From an uncultured Bacilli bacterium (GTDB lineage Bacteria > Bacillota_I > Bacilli_A > RF39 > UBA660), in the NCBI GenBank assembly GCA_934167785.1, contig CAKPLX010000026.1, forward strand, positions 1 through 16,064: a stretch of DNA of 16,064 nt, read 5' to 3'. Below the pieces are notes generated by a model that ran no database searches, was not told the origin of the DNA, and worked only from the letters and a program-made list of their open reading frames with translations. Of this stretch, positions 1 through 6,415 are shown one piece after another. Numbering within the stretch: position 1 is the first letter of the stretch; the number at the start of each line of letters is the position of its first letter. The translations under genes were made by a program, and so were the position numbers.

Positions 1-11
1 TTCCTATATTA

Positions 12-17
12 ATTATA
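12..17 (-). promoter_or_regulatory. Possible minus-strand extended -10 at left edge
   Basis: The minus strand reads TGTTATAAT, an extended -10 (TGnTATAAT), directed out of the left end of the window. No good -35 hexamer is visible. A related TGTTATATAAT lies at 88-98 on the same strand. A gene further left would be its target, but none can be seen here. Confidence 0.3.
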
Positions 18-111
18 ACATTTTTTCATAAAAAAAGTAAGGTTTGTAAGCTTCAATTTTGGAATCATAAAGCAACATTACGTATTCATTATATAACATT
101 TTTTATAAAAT

Positions 112-148
112 AAAAAGACTATTAACAAAATTTATTTGTCAACAGTCT
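112..148 (-). terminator. Rho-independent terminator of the FabG-like gene
   Basis: Read on the minus strand, AGACTGTTGACAAA (148-135) pairs with TTTGTTAATAGTCT (129-116) over 14 bp with two G-U pairs and a 5-nt loop. A T-rich tract (TTTTTATTTT) follows directly. It lies 19 bases beyond the stop codon of the 167-910 gene. A second, shorter hairpin (150-168) sits between them. Confidence 0.85.
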
Positions 149-149
149 G

Positions 150-168
150 AAAGCATCTTAGATGCTTT
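150..168. repeat. Small hairpin overlapping the stop codon of the FabG-like gene
   Basis: AAAGCATC (150-157) and GATGCTTT (161-168) form a perfect 8-bp stem with loop TTA. The stop codon of the minus-strand reductase gene (167-169) lies in its edge. No T-tract follows directly on either strand, so it is probably an accessory mRNA 3'-end structure upstream of the true terminator. Confidence 0.6.
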
Positions 169-910
169 AAGAACGAGCTGCTCCATCTACTTGGAGAATT
201 TCTCCAGTGACGTAACTCGCCATATCACTTGCTAAATATAAAAAGGCATTGGCTATATCTAGAGGTTTTCCAATTCTAGCTAAAGGAATGGTTTTGATTA
301 GTGGTTCAATTACTTCTTTTGGAAGAGCAGATACCATGTCTGTTTCTGTAATTCCAGGGGCAACGGCATTTACTCGAATATTTTTAGGAGCAAGTTCTCT
401 AGCTAGAGATTTGGTTAATCCATTTACTGCAAATTTACTTGCAGGATACATACAACCACTTGGTTGACCGTAAATACTTACCATAGAACTTGTGTTTAAG
501 ATTACGCCACTTCCTTGTTTTTCTAAATAAGGTAGAGCTACTTTAGAACATAGGAAGACAGACTTTATGTTGATATTAATAATTTTATCTAGTTCTTCTT
601 CAGTGTATTTTTCTAATGGAGTTGCTGAAGAAATTCCAGCATTATTAATTAAAATATCAATGTGTCCAAATTTTTCAACTACAGTTTGAAATGCATTTTT
701 GATTTCTTCTTCTTTACTTAAATTAGGATATAATCCTAGGAAATCACTTTCTTGATATTCTTCTAATAGTTTTTCGGTTGCTTTATCAATACTTTCTTTT
801 CTAGAACCAAAAAAGGCAACTTTTGCTTTGTTTTTTAGGAATAGGCGAACAGTTTCAAAGCCAATTCCTCTTGTACCACCAGTTATGATGGCTACTTTAT
901 TTTCTAACAT
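167..910 (-). CDS. fabG: 3-oxoacyl-ACP reductase-like short-chain dehydrogenase (FabG family)
   Basis: NAD(P)-dependent short-chain dehydrogenase/reductase of 247 aa, the usual classical-SDR length. Visible motifs are the Rossmann TGGTRGIG at 10-17, NNAG at 89-92, the active-site Asn near N114, Ser142, and the catalytic YPASK with Y155 and K159. The C-terminus has the typical YVTGEILQVDG stretch. FabG reduces 3-oxoacyl-ACP to 3-hydroxyacyl-ACP in the fatty-acid elongation cycle in the cytoplasm. Many family members act on other alcohols or ketones, and no fab, acp or plsX genes flank this one, so the substrate is inferred only from similarity. The gene stands alone, with its own promoter (935-963) and terminator (112-148). 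The ATG is preceded by GGTGAT, a typical site for this genome. Confidence 0.85.
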   Translation of the reverse strand: MLENKVAIITGGTRGIGFETVRLFLKNKAKVAFFGSRKESIDKATEKLLEEYQESDFLGLYPNLSKEEEIKNAFQTVVEKFGHIDILINNAGISSATPLEKYTEEELDKIININIKSVFLCSKVALPYLEKQGSGVILNTSSMVSIYGQPSGCMYPASKFAVNGLTKSLARELAPKNIRVNAVAPGITETDMVSALPKEVIEPLIKTIPLARIGKPLDIANAFLYLASDMASYVTGEILQVDGAARS

Positions 911-934
911 ATTATCACCATACTTTCCTAATAC

Positions 935-963
935 ATTATACCCTATATTTTTGTTTTCGTAAA
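935..963 (-). promoter_or_regulatory. Promoter of the FabG-like gene
   Basis: On the minus strand TTTACG (963-958) and TATAAT (940-935) are separated by exactly 17 bp, 25 bases upstream of the start codon. The -10 is perfect and the -35 matches 4 of 6 bases of the housekeeping consensus. Confidence 0.7.
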
Positions 964-988
964 ATGTTTTTTTGATTATTTGTTAAAC

Positions 989-1017
989 TTGACAGCTTTA
1001 CTTTTGTCGTTTACAAT
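989..1017 (+). promoter_or_regulatory. Strong housekeeping promoter of the transglutaminase-like gene
   Basis: TTGACA (989-994) and TACAAT (1012-1017) are spaced 17 bp apart, a near-consensus sigma-A promoter. Transcription would start near 1024, leaving a leader of about 18 nt that holds only the ribosome site GGGGGGA (1029-1035). Confidence 0.85.
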
Positions 1018-1041
1018 ATTTCCTAAGTGGGGGGATTTTAT

Positions 1042-2013
1042 ATGAAAGGTGTCAATAATTTTATTAGTGATACAGTTTATCCGAAAAAATTTGAATATTT
1101 AAAAAAAGTGCTGGAAAATGAAAGTTTTGGCTTTTCTATAAAAAATAATTTCATTCTAAAATCACTTATTGATTCAAAGATAGAGTATGAGCGTAATTAT
1201 TATTTTTTTCTTCATTATTATCCAGAACTGTTATCTTCTTATGATAAGATTATTGTTAATTTTGCTTCTTTGGTAGGTCAGTTGGAGTTGAAAGACGGAT
1301 TAGACATTTCTATTTTATTTTCTTATTTGTTATGGAATGGTTATTTTTCAGCTGATCAAAAAATAGATTATTGTGGGATAAACAATTTAAATCGATTTGA
1401 TTTTTTTGGTCTTGAAGTGATGGACGGGCAAGGAACATGTCTTCATTTTAGTTGTTTATTTAAAGACTTTTTGAATGCTTGTGGATATGATAGTGCAATT
1501 TTGTTAAATCATATTACAAGAATTGAGCATGAAATTTATTCTCCTAATATTGTTAGAAACATAAAAGAGGAAAAAGAATCAGAAACGATAAATGAAAAAA
1601 TTTTGAAAAAGATTATCGGTTTTGTAAGTGGAAATCACGCTTTTAATTTAGTTAATGATTTTGGTAATTTATATATTTATGATGTCACTAATTTACTTTA
1701 TATTCCTATTTCTGATTGTAATGATATCGGTTCTAGGATTCGAGGAGAGTTTGTTCAAGGTATTTTACATCCTAATTTTAGTTATACTTTTAATTTGGAT
1801 CGATCTTCTATTCGAACGTTAGATTTATTTCATCAAAAAGAAAGAGGTAGTTATTATAGTATGGATGAGTATCAAGGAAAAAGTGAAAAGTTAATGGAAA
1901 ATTTTGCTAATTATCAAGATTTATTTCAAGATTCTTATCATAAGTCTGTTGATGATATATCTGTTGTTTCAGATGGAATTAAGCGATTAAAAAGATCAAT
2001 TTTTTCGTCTTGA
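1042..2013 (+). CDS. Transglutaminase-like (papain-fold) cysteine protein, cytoplasmic
   Basis: 323 aa. The upstream in-frame GTG at 1027 is rejected as a start because it abuts the ribosome site GGGGGGA and lies almost at the predicted transcript start. The central region carries the three catalytic positions of the transglutaminase-like superfamily: Cys133 in GQGTCLHFSCLF, His199 in GNHAFNLV, and Asp214 in YIYDVTN. This is the Cys-His-Asp triad order seen in bacterial transglutaminase-core proteins, which are mostly peptidases or amidases. There is no signal peptide or membrane segment, so it probably acts in the cytoplasm, unlike many family members that are secreted. Residues 1-120 are helical-looking and unassigned. 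The C-terminal 80 residues resemble nothing I recognise. The substrate is unknown. It is monocistronic between a strong promoter and a terminator. Confidence 0.75.
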   Translation: MKGVNNFISDTVYPKKFEYLKKVLENESFGFSIKNNFILKSLIDSKIEYERNYYFFLHYYPELLSSYDKIIVNFASLVGQLELKDGLDISILFSYLLWNGYFSADQKIDYCGINNLNRFDFFGLEVMDGQGTCLHFSCLFKDFLNACGYDSAILLNHITRIEHEIYSPNIVRNIKEEKESETINEKILKKIIGFVSGNHAFNLVNDFGNLYIYDVTNLLYIPISDCNDIGSRIRGEFVQGILHPNFSYTFNLDRSSIRTLDLFHQKERGSYYSMDEYQGKSEKLMENFANYQDLFQDSYHKSVDDISVVSDGIKRLKRSIFSS

Positions 2014-2031
2014 GATCTGTGATTTTTTGCT

Positions 2032-2056
2032 ACACTTGTCAAAGTGTCTTTTTTTT
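2032..2056 (+). terminator. Rho-independent terminator interleaved with the next promoter
   Basis: ACACTT (2032-2037), loop GTCA, AAGTGT (2042-2047), then C and eight T (2049-2056). The 6-bp stem is short but the T-tract is long. The -35 box of the following RNase J promoter (2036-2041) lies inside the hairpin. Confidence 0.7.
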
Positions 2057-2064
2057 GGTATAAT
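2036..2064 (+). promoter_or_regulatory. Promoter of the RNase J-family gene
   Basis: TTGTCA (2036-2041), 17-bp spacer, TATAAT (2059-2064). The spacer contains the terminator T-tract of the upstream gene. Predicted start of transcription is near 2071, giving a leader of about 40 nt. Confidence 0.8.
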
Positions 2065-2110
2065 TGTCTAGTCTTTGAACTTGTTAATAAAAAAGAAAGG
2101 AGAGTTTGTT

Positions 2111-3757
2111 TTGAGTAAAATTAAAGTTTTTGGTCTTGGTGGATTAAATGAAATTGGTAAAAATATGTATGTTATTGAAGTGGATAAGGATATATTGGTT
2201 CTTGATGCAGGACTAAAATACGCTGATGATCAAATGTTAGGAGTAGATTATGTTATTCCTAATATAGAATATTTAAAAGAAAACAAGAAAAGAGTAAAGG
2301 GAATATTCTTAACCCATGGTCATTTTGAAAATGATGGTGCTATTCAAGATATTGTTGATTCTTTGAAAGATGTTCCAATATATGGATCTAAATTTACAAT
2401 TGCTTTGTTAAAAAAGGAACTAGAAATGAAGAAAGTTTCTACTAAGAATTTAGTTGAAATTTCTGCTTATAAAACTTTGAATATTGGGCATGTTAAAGTG
2501 TTTCCTGTAGGGTTATCACATTCGATTCCTGATCATTTAGGGTATGCTATTTATACGAAGAATGGTGTTATTTTTTATGCTTCAGATTTTGTTTTTGATG
2601 CGATGATGAGAGGACATTATCAAACAGATATGGGAAAATTGGCTTATATTGGCAAACAAGGTGTTTTATGTTTGATGACAGAGTCTGTTTATGCGAATAA
2701 ATCAGGTCATACTTCTCCTCATCATCGAATTTCTACGTTAATTAGAGAGACTTTAAATAAAGCAAGTGGTAGGGTAATTTTTAATGTATTAAGTTCTCAT
2801 TTGTATCGAATACAAGAATTATTTAATGAAGTATCAAAGACTGATCGAAAGATTGTAATTATGGGAAAGAAGTTACAAAGTATAGTAGATTATGCTACCC
2901 AGAATAATTATTTATTTGTTGATTCTAAGTGTATTGGGGATTTGTCTAATATTAATGATCCAGATGTTGTTATTATTAATTCTAACGAAAGGGAAAGACC
3001 TTATTCTACAATTTATAAAATTGTAAATGGTTATGATAAATTTGTAAAATTAAAAAATACAGATACTGTTTTTTTAGCAACACCTATTTATGAGGGAAGA
3101 GAGAAAACTTTTTATAAGTTATTAGATGATATTTCAAAATTAGATGTTGAGGTAGTGACTTTATCTAAGGAGAATCTGTCTCATCATGCTTCAGCGGAAG
3201 ATTTAATGATGATGATTGATTTGATGAAACCAAAGTATTATTTTCCAATTAAAGGAGAGTATCGACATCAAGTTGCTAATGCTTCTTTAGCCAGTCAAGT
3301 AGGTATTCCTGATCATCATATTATTTTAAAAGAGAATGGTTTTGTTGCTAGTTTTATCAATGGAAAATATCAGGAAAATGATTTTTCTAGAATACCTTGT
3401 GGGGATATTTCTATTGATGGAGATTCTAGTGATGATATTGGAGAAGTTGTTTTAAGAGATAGAGAGATGTTATCGGATAATGGAATTATTGTAATATCTG
3501 CAACGTTATCAAAAAAGACGAAAAAAATTCTTGCAGGTCCCGAGATATTAACTAGAGGTTTTGTTTATGTTAAGGATAGTACTGAATTAATTGAACAGAT
3601 TAAGGAAATATGTACGAAAGTAATTCTTGAGAATGTTCATGAAAATTATGTTGACTATAGTAAGATAAAAAATTCTATTCGGGATAGTTTAAGCAAGTAT
3701 TTAAATGGGCAAACAGGAAATAAACCAATGATTATTAGTGTTTTACAAGAAATATAG
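2111..3757 (+). CDS. rnj: RNase J-family protein with substituted active-site residues (RNase J2-like)
   Basis: 548 aa, normal RNase J length (about 555). The chosen start is TTG 2111, preceded by AAAGGAGAG (2096-2104); the alternative TTG at 2075 has no ribosome site. RNase J enzymes are 5'-3' exo- and endoribonucleases of the metallo-beta-lactamase/beta-CASP superfamily, acting in mRNA decay and rRNA maturation. The fold is clear: GGLNEIGKNMYVIE at the N-terminus, LTHGH at 68-71, SHSIPD at 136-141, ASDF at 157-160, the beta-CASP middle, HHASAED at 358-364, GEYRH at 382-386, and a C-terminal TRGFVYV segment. However, the canonical HxHxDH is HGHFEN (Asp to Glu73, His to Asn74), and the His of PxHGEYR is Lys381. 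Loss of several metal ligands suggests a weakly active or structural partner, as known for RNase J2 of Bacilli. No second RNase J is in the window. Confidence 0.88.
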   Translation: MSKIKVFGLGGLNEIGKNMYVIEVDKDILVLDAGLKYADDQMLGVDYVIPNIEYLKENKKRVKGIFLTHGHFENDGAIQDIVDSLKDVPIYGSKFTIALLKKELEMKKVSTKNLVEISAYKTLNIGHVKVFPVGLSHSIPDHLGYAIYTKNGVIFYASDFVFDAMMRGHYQTDMGKLAYIGKQGVLCLMTESVYANKSGHTSPHHRISTLIRETLNKASGRVIFNVLSSHLYRIQELFNEVSKTDRKIVIMGKKLQSIVDYATQNNYLFVDSKCIGDLSNINDPDVVIINSNERERPYSTIYKIVNGYDKFVKLKNTDTVFLATPIYEGREKTFYKLLDDISKLDVEVVTLSKENLSHHASAEDLMMMIDLMKPKYYFPIKGEYRHQVANASLASQVGIPDHHIILKENGFVASFINGKYQENDFSRIPCGDISIDGDSSDDIGEVVLRDREMLSDNGIIVISATLSKKTKKILAGPEILTRGFVYVKDSTELIEQIKEICTKVILENVHENYVDYSKIKNSIRDSLSKYLNGQTGNKPMIISVLQEI

Positions 3758-3760
3758 AGA

Positions 3761-3789
3761 GAAAGTACTTTTTAGTGTTTTCTTTTTTT
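3761..3789 (+). terminator. Terminator after the RNase J-family gene
   Basis: GAAAGTACT (3761-3769), loop TTTT, AGTGTTTTC (3774-3782). This is a 9-bp stem with two G-U pairs followed by seven T (3783-3789), starting three bases after the stop codon. Confidence 0.75.
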
Positions 3790-3791
3790 CT

Positions 3792-3819
3792 TTGCAAAGT
3801 TTAGAACACGTGATATAAT
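3792..3819 (+). promoter_or_regulatory. Promoter of the GNAT-CDA fusion gene
   Basis: TTGCAA (3792-3797), 16-bp spacer, TATAAT (3814-3819), preceded by TG at 3811-3812. This makes an extended -10 TGnTATAAT. Confidence 0.75.
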
Positions 3820-3845
3820 GAATTTAGAAGATAGGAGAGTGTGCA

Positions 3846-4742
3846 ATGGAGTTTCGAAAAGCGTATCCAACGGATGCTTATTTATTGGTAGGGATTCGAA
3901 ATACAGTATGGAAAAATACTTATTATGATCTTTTGCCTAATAGTATTCTTTATAAAATGAAATCTCATATGGGGGAAATGGTTGATCATTTGCGTGATCA
4001 AATTTTAGAAAATAATCGTATTATTGTTGCTTTAGATGATCAGAAGAAGGTGGTTGGATATATTTTTTATGCTAAGTCGCAGTTGGATTTATACGAGAAT
4101 GCTGCCGAAATTAGAGAAGTTTTTGTTTTGCCGGATTATCAAGGAAAAGGAATTGGAAAAAAACTATATGAACTTGCGAAAGAAGAAATTAAAAAATTAG
4201 GATATCTTTCTTTGGTTTTGTGTTGTCCTTCAGTTGGTAGTAATAAGGAATTCTTTGCTCATTTAGGAGGAAAAGAGAAAAAAATTATTGAAAAAGATTT
4301 TTTTGGTTATTCTATTTTGTGTTGTATTTATTATTTTGGTTTAGAGGATTCTTTTTCTATTCAAGGAGAATGGAGTTTATTGTATGAAGAGGCTCAAAAG
4401 AAATTATATTTGTTGAATGATGATTGTAAAGAAATTGCTGTAATCTTATCCAGTAATGGAAATTTTTATTTTGGATTAGGTATTGATTCACAAACTTATT
4501 CTGTAGAAGTGGCGTTGTCTAATTTTTTGCTACATAAGGAAGAAATGGTTAGTAAAATACTTATTTTAGATAAGAGTAGTAATTTGCTACTTCCATGTGG
4601 GAAGTGTCTAGATTTGTTACTTTATTTTCATCAAGGAGATGCTGAAGTTTTATTTGAAATGGGAGATTTAAAATCAAAGACAATAAAGGAACTTAATCCT
4701 TATTATCAAGGAGAGATTAATAATATAAAAAATTCTATATGA
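3846..4742 (+). CDS. GNAT acetyltransferase fused to a cytidine-deaminase-like domain
   Basis: 298 aa with two parts. Residues 1-165 are a GNAT N-acetyltransferase domain: the acetyl-CoA loop is VLPDYQGKGIGKKLYELA at 94-111, with the usual GYIFY and REVFVLPDYQ strands before it. Residues about 175-285 resemble the cytidine deaminase fold: FYFGLGIDSQTYSVE, then PCGKC at 250-254, then a C-terminal TIKELNPYYQG similar to the LLPxxF end of CDA. Spacing from Glu221 to Cys251 is 30 residues, close to Bacillus CDA. The first zinc ligand (Cys or His in the C/HAE motif) is Ser219 here, so deaminase activity is doubtful and the domain may bind a nucleoside or be structural. The substrate of the GNAT part is unknown. 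The gene has its own promoter, and the ribosome site GGAGAG precedes ATG 3846. It converges on the lipoprotein gene with a shared terminator. Confidence 0.8.
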   Translation: MEFRKAYPTDAYLLVGIRNTVWKNTYYDLLPNSILYKMKSHMGEMVDHLRDQILENNRIIVALDDQKKVVGYIFYAKSQLDLYENAAEIREVFVLPDYQGKGIGKKLYELAKEEIKKLGYLSLVLCCPSVGSNKEFFAHLGGKEKKIIEKDFFGYSILCCIYYFGLEDSFSIQGEWSLLYEEAQKKLYLLNDDCKEIAVILSSNGNFYFGLGIDSQTYSVEVALSNFLLHKEEMVSKILILDKSSNLLLPCGKCLDLLLYFHQGDAEVLFEMGDLKSKTIKELNPYYQGEINNIKNSI

Positions 4743-4764
4743 GATTAGTCACATAGAATTTTTT
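4727..4764. terminator. Bidirectional terminator between convergent genes
   Basis: AAAAATTCTAT (4728-4738) pairs with ATAGAATTTTT (4753-4763) in an 11-bp A/T-flanked stem, with partial further pairing inside. It gives a T-tract on either strand. It contains the stop codon of the GNAT-CDA gene (4740-4742, in the loop) and touches that of the minus-strand lipoprotein gene (4763-4765). Confidence 0.8.
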
Positions 4765-5629
4765 ATTTATATAATTCTTTTTTTAAATTATTGATATTAT
4801 TTGTCATAATGGTAATGTAATTATCATTGCTATTGGTGATATTTCCGTCAGTAGAATGCATGGTATTAATTTTTAGTAGTTCTAAGTTATATTCTTTTAT
4901 TAGATTGTTGACAGTTTCGTTGCTTTGATCACTAGTGGAATAGATGTATTTTATTTGTTTGTTATTAATTAAATTTTTCACTTCTTCTATTTTATTACTA
5001 CTTAGATCTTTATTTTCTTCTAAAGAGATGACCTTTAATCCATATTTTTCTAAAAATTTGAACATATCATTATCTGTGATAATAATTTTATAGTTGGCAT
5101 TTGTAATAGCTTCTGTTAAGGAAGCATCTAATTTTGAAATTTCATATTCTAAGTCTTTGTATTTTTCATTAATTTCTTCTACTAAATAAGGATTGTTGAT
5201 ATATTCGGCTAATCCTTTTTTTAGATTTTCAGCCATCATTAAATAGTTATTAGGATTTAACCACAATTCTTCAATGGCATATTTATAATTCATTCCAGTT
5301 GCTACGTCAATTACTTTTAAGTTGGAATTTAGATTGATCATTTTTACGGCATAGTCTCTGTCCTTATCTTGACTGTTAAAGATAAATAAATCACTTTTAC
5401 TGTATTCTTCTAATTTTCGATTGGATAATTTATATTTATTGACATCTACACCTGTTGGGTAGACACTATAAACTTTTGCATGTTCCTCATATAAACTATT
5501 GATAATAAAATTGATTGGATAAGTGGTTGTGTAAATGTTAATGTTTTCCATATTTCTTTCTTTTACATTACAGCCAGTTAGTAGATTTAGGCTAAGGGTA
5601 ATTATAAGTAGACTAAATATTTTCTTCAT
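4763..5629 (-). CDS. ZnuA/TroA-like metal ABC transporter substrate-binding lipoprotein, divergent
   Basis: 288 aa. The N-terminus is a lipoprotein signal: MKK, a hydrophobic stretch 5-16, and lipobox LLTGC with Cys20, so the mature protein should be anchored outside the membrane. The rest follows cluster A-I metal-binding proteins (ZnuA, AdcA, MntA, TroA): a first lobe with YPINFIINSL and SKSDLFIFN, a long linker helix region near 130-180, and a second lobe beginning KIIITDNDMFKFLEKYGLKV. By eye, the usual His ligands are absent: DPHxY becomes DVNKYKLS (N64), HxWLxP becomes EELWLNP (E120/E121), and the xHxAF motif becomes NDMF (N187). There is no His-rich loop. Permease and ATPase genes are not adjacent. 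It may bind another ligand or a metal through carboxylates. GGAGA lies just upstream of the ATG. Confidence 0.7.
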   Translation of the reverse strand: MKKIFSLLIITLSLNLLTGCNVKERNMENINIYTTTYPINFIINSLYEEHAKVYSVYPTGVDVNKYKLSNRKLEEYSKSDLFIFNSQDKDRDYAVKMINLNSNLKVIDVATGMNYKYAIEELWLNPNNYLMMAENLKKGLAEYINNPYLVEEINEKYKDLEYEISKLDASLTEAITNANYKIIITDNDMFKFLEKYGLKVISLEENKDLSSNKIEEVKNLINNKQIKYIYSTSDQSNETVNNLIKEYNLELLKINTMHSTDGNITNSNDNYITIMTNNINNLKKELYK

Positions 5630-5655
5630 CTTTATTCTCCTATCTATTATAATAT

Positions 5656-5684
5656 ATTTTACAGTATTTTAAACTTTTTGTAAA
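5656..5684 (-). promoter_or_regulatory. Promoter of the lipoprotein gene with overlapping dyad
   Basis: On the minus strand TTTACA (5684-5679), 17-bp spacer, TAAAAT (5661-5656). TTTACA and the TGTAAA that overlaps the -10 form an inverted repeat with a 15-bp gap, a geometry that could serve as an operator. A second perfect TATAAT lies 5 bases closer to the gene (5646-5651) without a good -35. Confidence 0.55.
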
Positions 5685-5720
5685 CAATTACAAAATAAAA
5701 GGTTTTAAAAAATAAAAATA

Positions 5721-5729
5721 TGCTATAAT
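5721..5729 (+). promoter_or_regulatory. Extended -10 promoter of the rnc transcript
   Basis: TGCTATAAT (5721-5729) is a perfect extended -10 (TGnTATAAT). The -35 region (about 5701-5706, GGTTTT) is poor, as is common with extended -10 promoters. Transcription would start near 5736, about 20 bases before the chosen start codon. Confidence 0.7.
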
Positions 5730-5756
5730 TGAATAGTTATAGAAATGGGTGAGAGT

Positions 5757-6398
5757 ATGAAAATTTTAGAAAAATTAAATATTTTTACAAATGAGGAGTT
5801 GTATCGGCAAGCTTTTACACACACTTCTTATAGTAATGAACATGATGTTGAAAGTTATGAACGATTAGAATTTTTAGGAGATGCTGTTTTAGAGCTTACG
5901 ATAAGTGATTTTTTATATAATGAGAAACACTTGGAAGAAGGGACAATGACTAAGATGAGAGCTTCTTATGTTTGTGAAGAAGCTTGTGCGACTTATTCTA
6001 GAGAGCTTGGTTTTGAAAATGAGATTTTGTTAGGAAGTGGAGAGGCTTGTGCAAATACTACAATTTTAGCAGATGTTTTTGAATCTTTTATTGGTGCTAT
6101 GTATTTAGATCAAGGCTTTGCTTATACTAGTCAATTTGTGATGAAAATTATTCAACCTTATATTCAAAAGAAAATAGATTTTTTGCACGATTATAAATCT
6201 GAGTTGCAAGAACTAGTTCAAACGGTACGAAAAAGTGTTTCTTATGAAATTATTGATGAGAGTGGTCCTGCTCATAATAAAACTTTTGTTTGTCAGGTTA
6301 TGGTAGATAATATTGTTATGGGTATTGGTAAGGGAAGTAGTAAAAAAGCGGCAGAACAAGCAGCAGCCAAGGTAGCTTTGGAGAAACAAGCAAAATAA
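5757..6398 (+). CDS. rnc: Ribonuclease III
   Basis: 213 aa from ATG 5757, which has GGTGAG (5748-5753) in front. The in-frame ATG at 5745 has no ribosome site and would place that site inside the gene. RNase III cleaves double-stranded RNA in rRNA precursors and regulatory duplexes. The endonuclease domain (1-135) has the signature ERLEFLGDAVLEL with Glu38 and Asp42, and the second acidic pair Asp106 and Glu109 in ADVFESFIGAMYLDQG, the four metal-binding residues of the family. The C-terminal double-stranded-RNA-binding domain (about 145-210) has DYKSELQE at its start, GPAHNKTF in the middle, and GKGSSKKAAEQAAAKVAL at its end. Length and domain order are normal. The common neighbours smc and acpP are not here. 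The gene is followed after 17 bp by a rhomboid gene, likely in the same transcript. Confidence 0.97.
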   Translation: MKILEKLNIFTNEELYRQAFTHTSYSNEHDVESYERLEFLGDAVLELTISDFLYNEKHLEEGTMTKMRASYVCEEACATYSRELGFENEILLGSGEACANTTILADVFESFIGAMYLDQGFAYTSQFVMKIIQPYIQKKIDFLHDYKSELQELVQTVRKSVSYEIIDESGPAHNKTFVCQVMVDNIVMGIGKGSSKKAAEQAAAKVALEKQAK

Positions 6399-6415
6399 TG
6401 GTAGGGTTTTAAAAA

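Noticed and set aside
249..467. Open plus-strand frame of 72 codons
   Set aside because: It lies entirely antisense to the FabG-like gene, has no ribosome site, and its sequence is explained by the SDR coding strand.
1027..1041. GTG 1027 as the start of the transglutaminase-like gene
   Set aside because: The predicted transcript start is near 1024 and the GTG abuts the G-rich ribosome site used by ATG 1042.
2075..2110. TTG 2075 as the start of the RNase J-family gene
   Set aside because: It has no ribosome site, lies about 4 bases from the predicted transcript start, and would place AAAGGAGAG inside the gene. TTG 2111 fits the family N-terminus.
4763..5629. Complete zinc ABC transporter operon
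   Set aside because: Only the binding-protein-like gene is present. Both neighbours are unrelated and there is no permease or ATPase.
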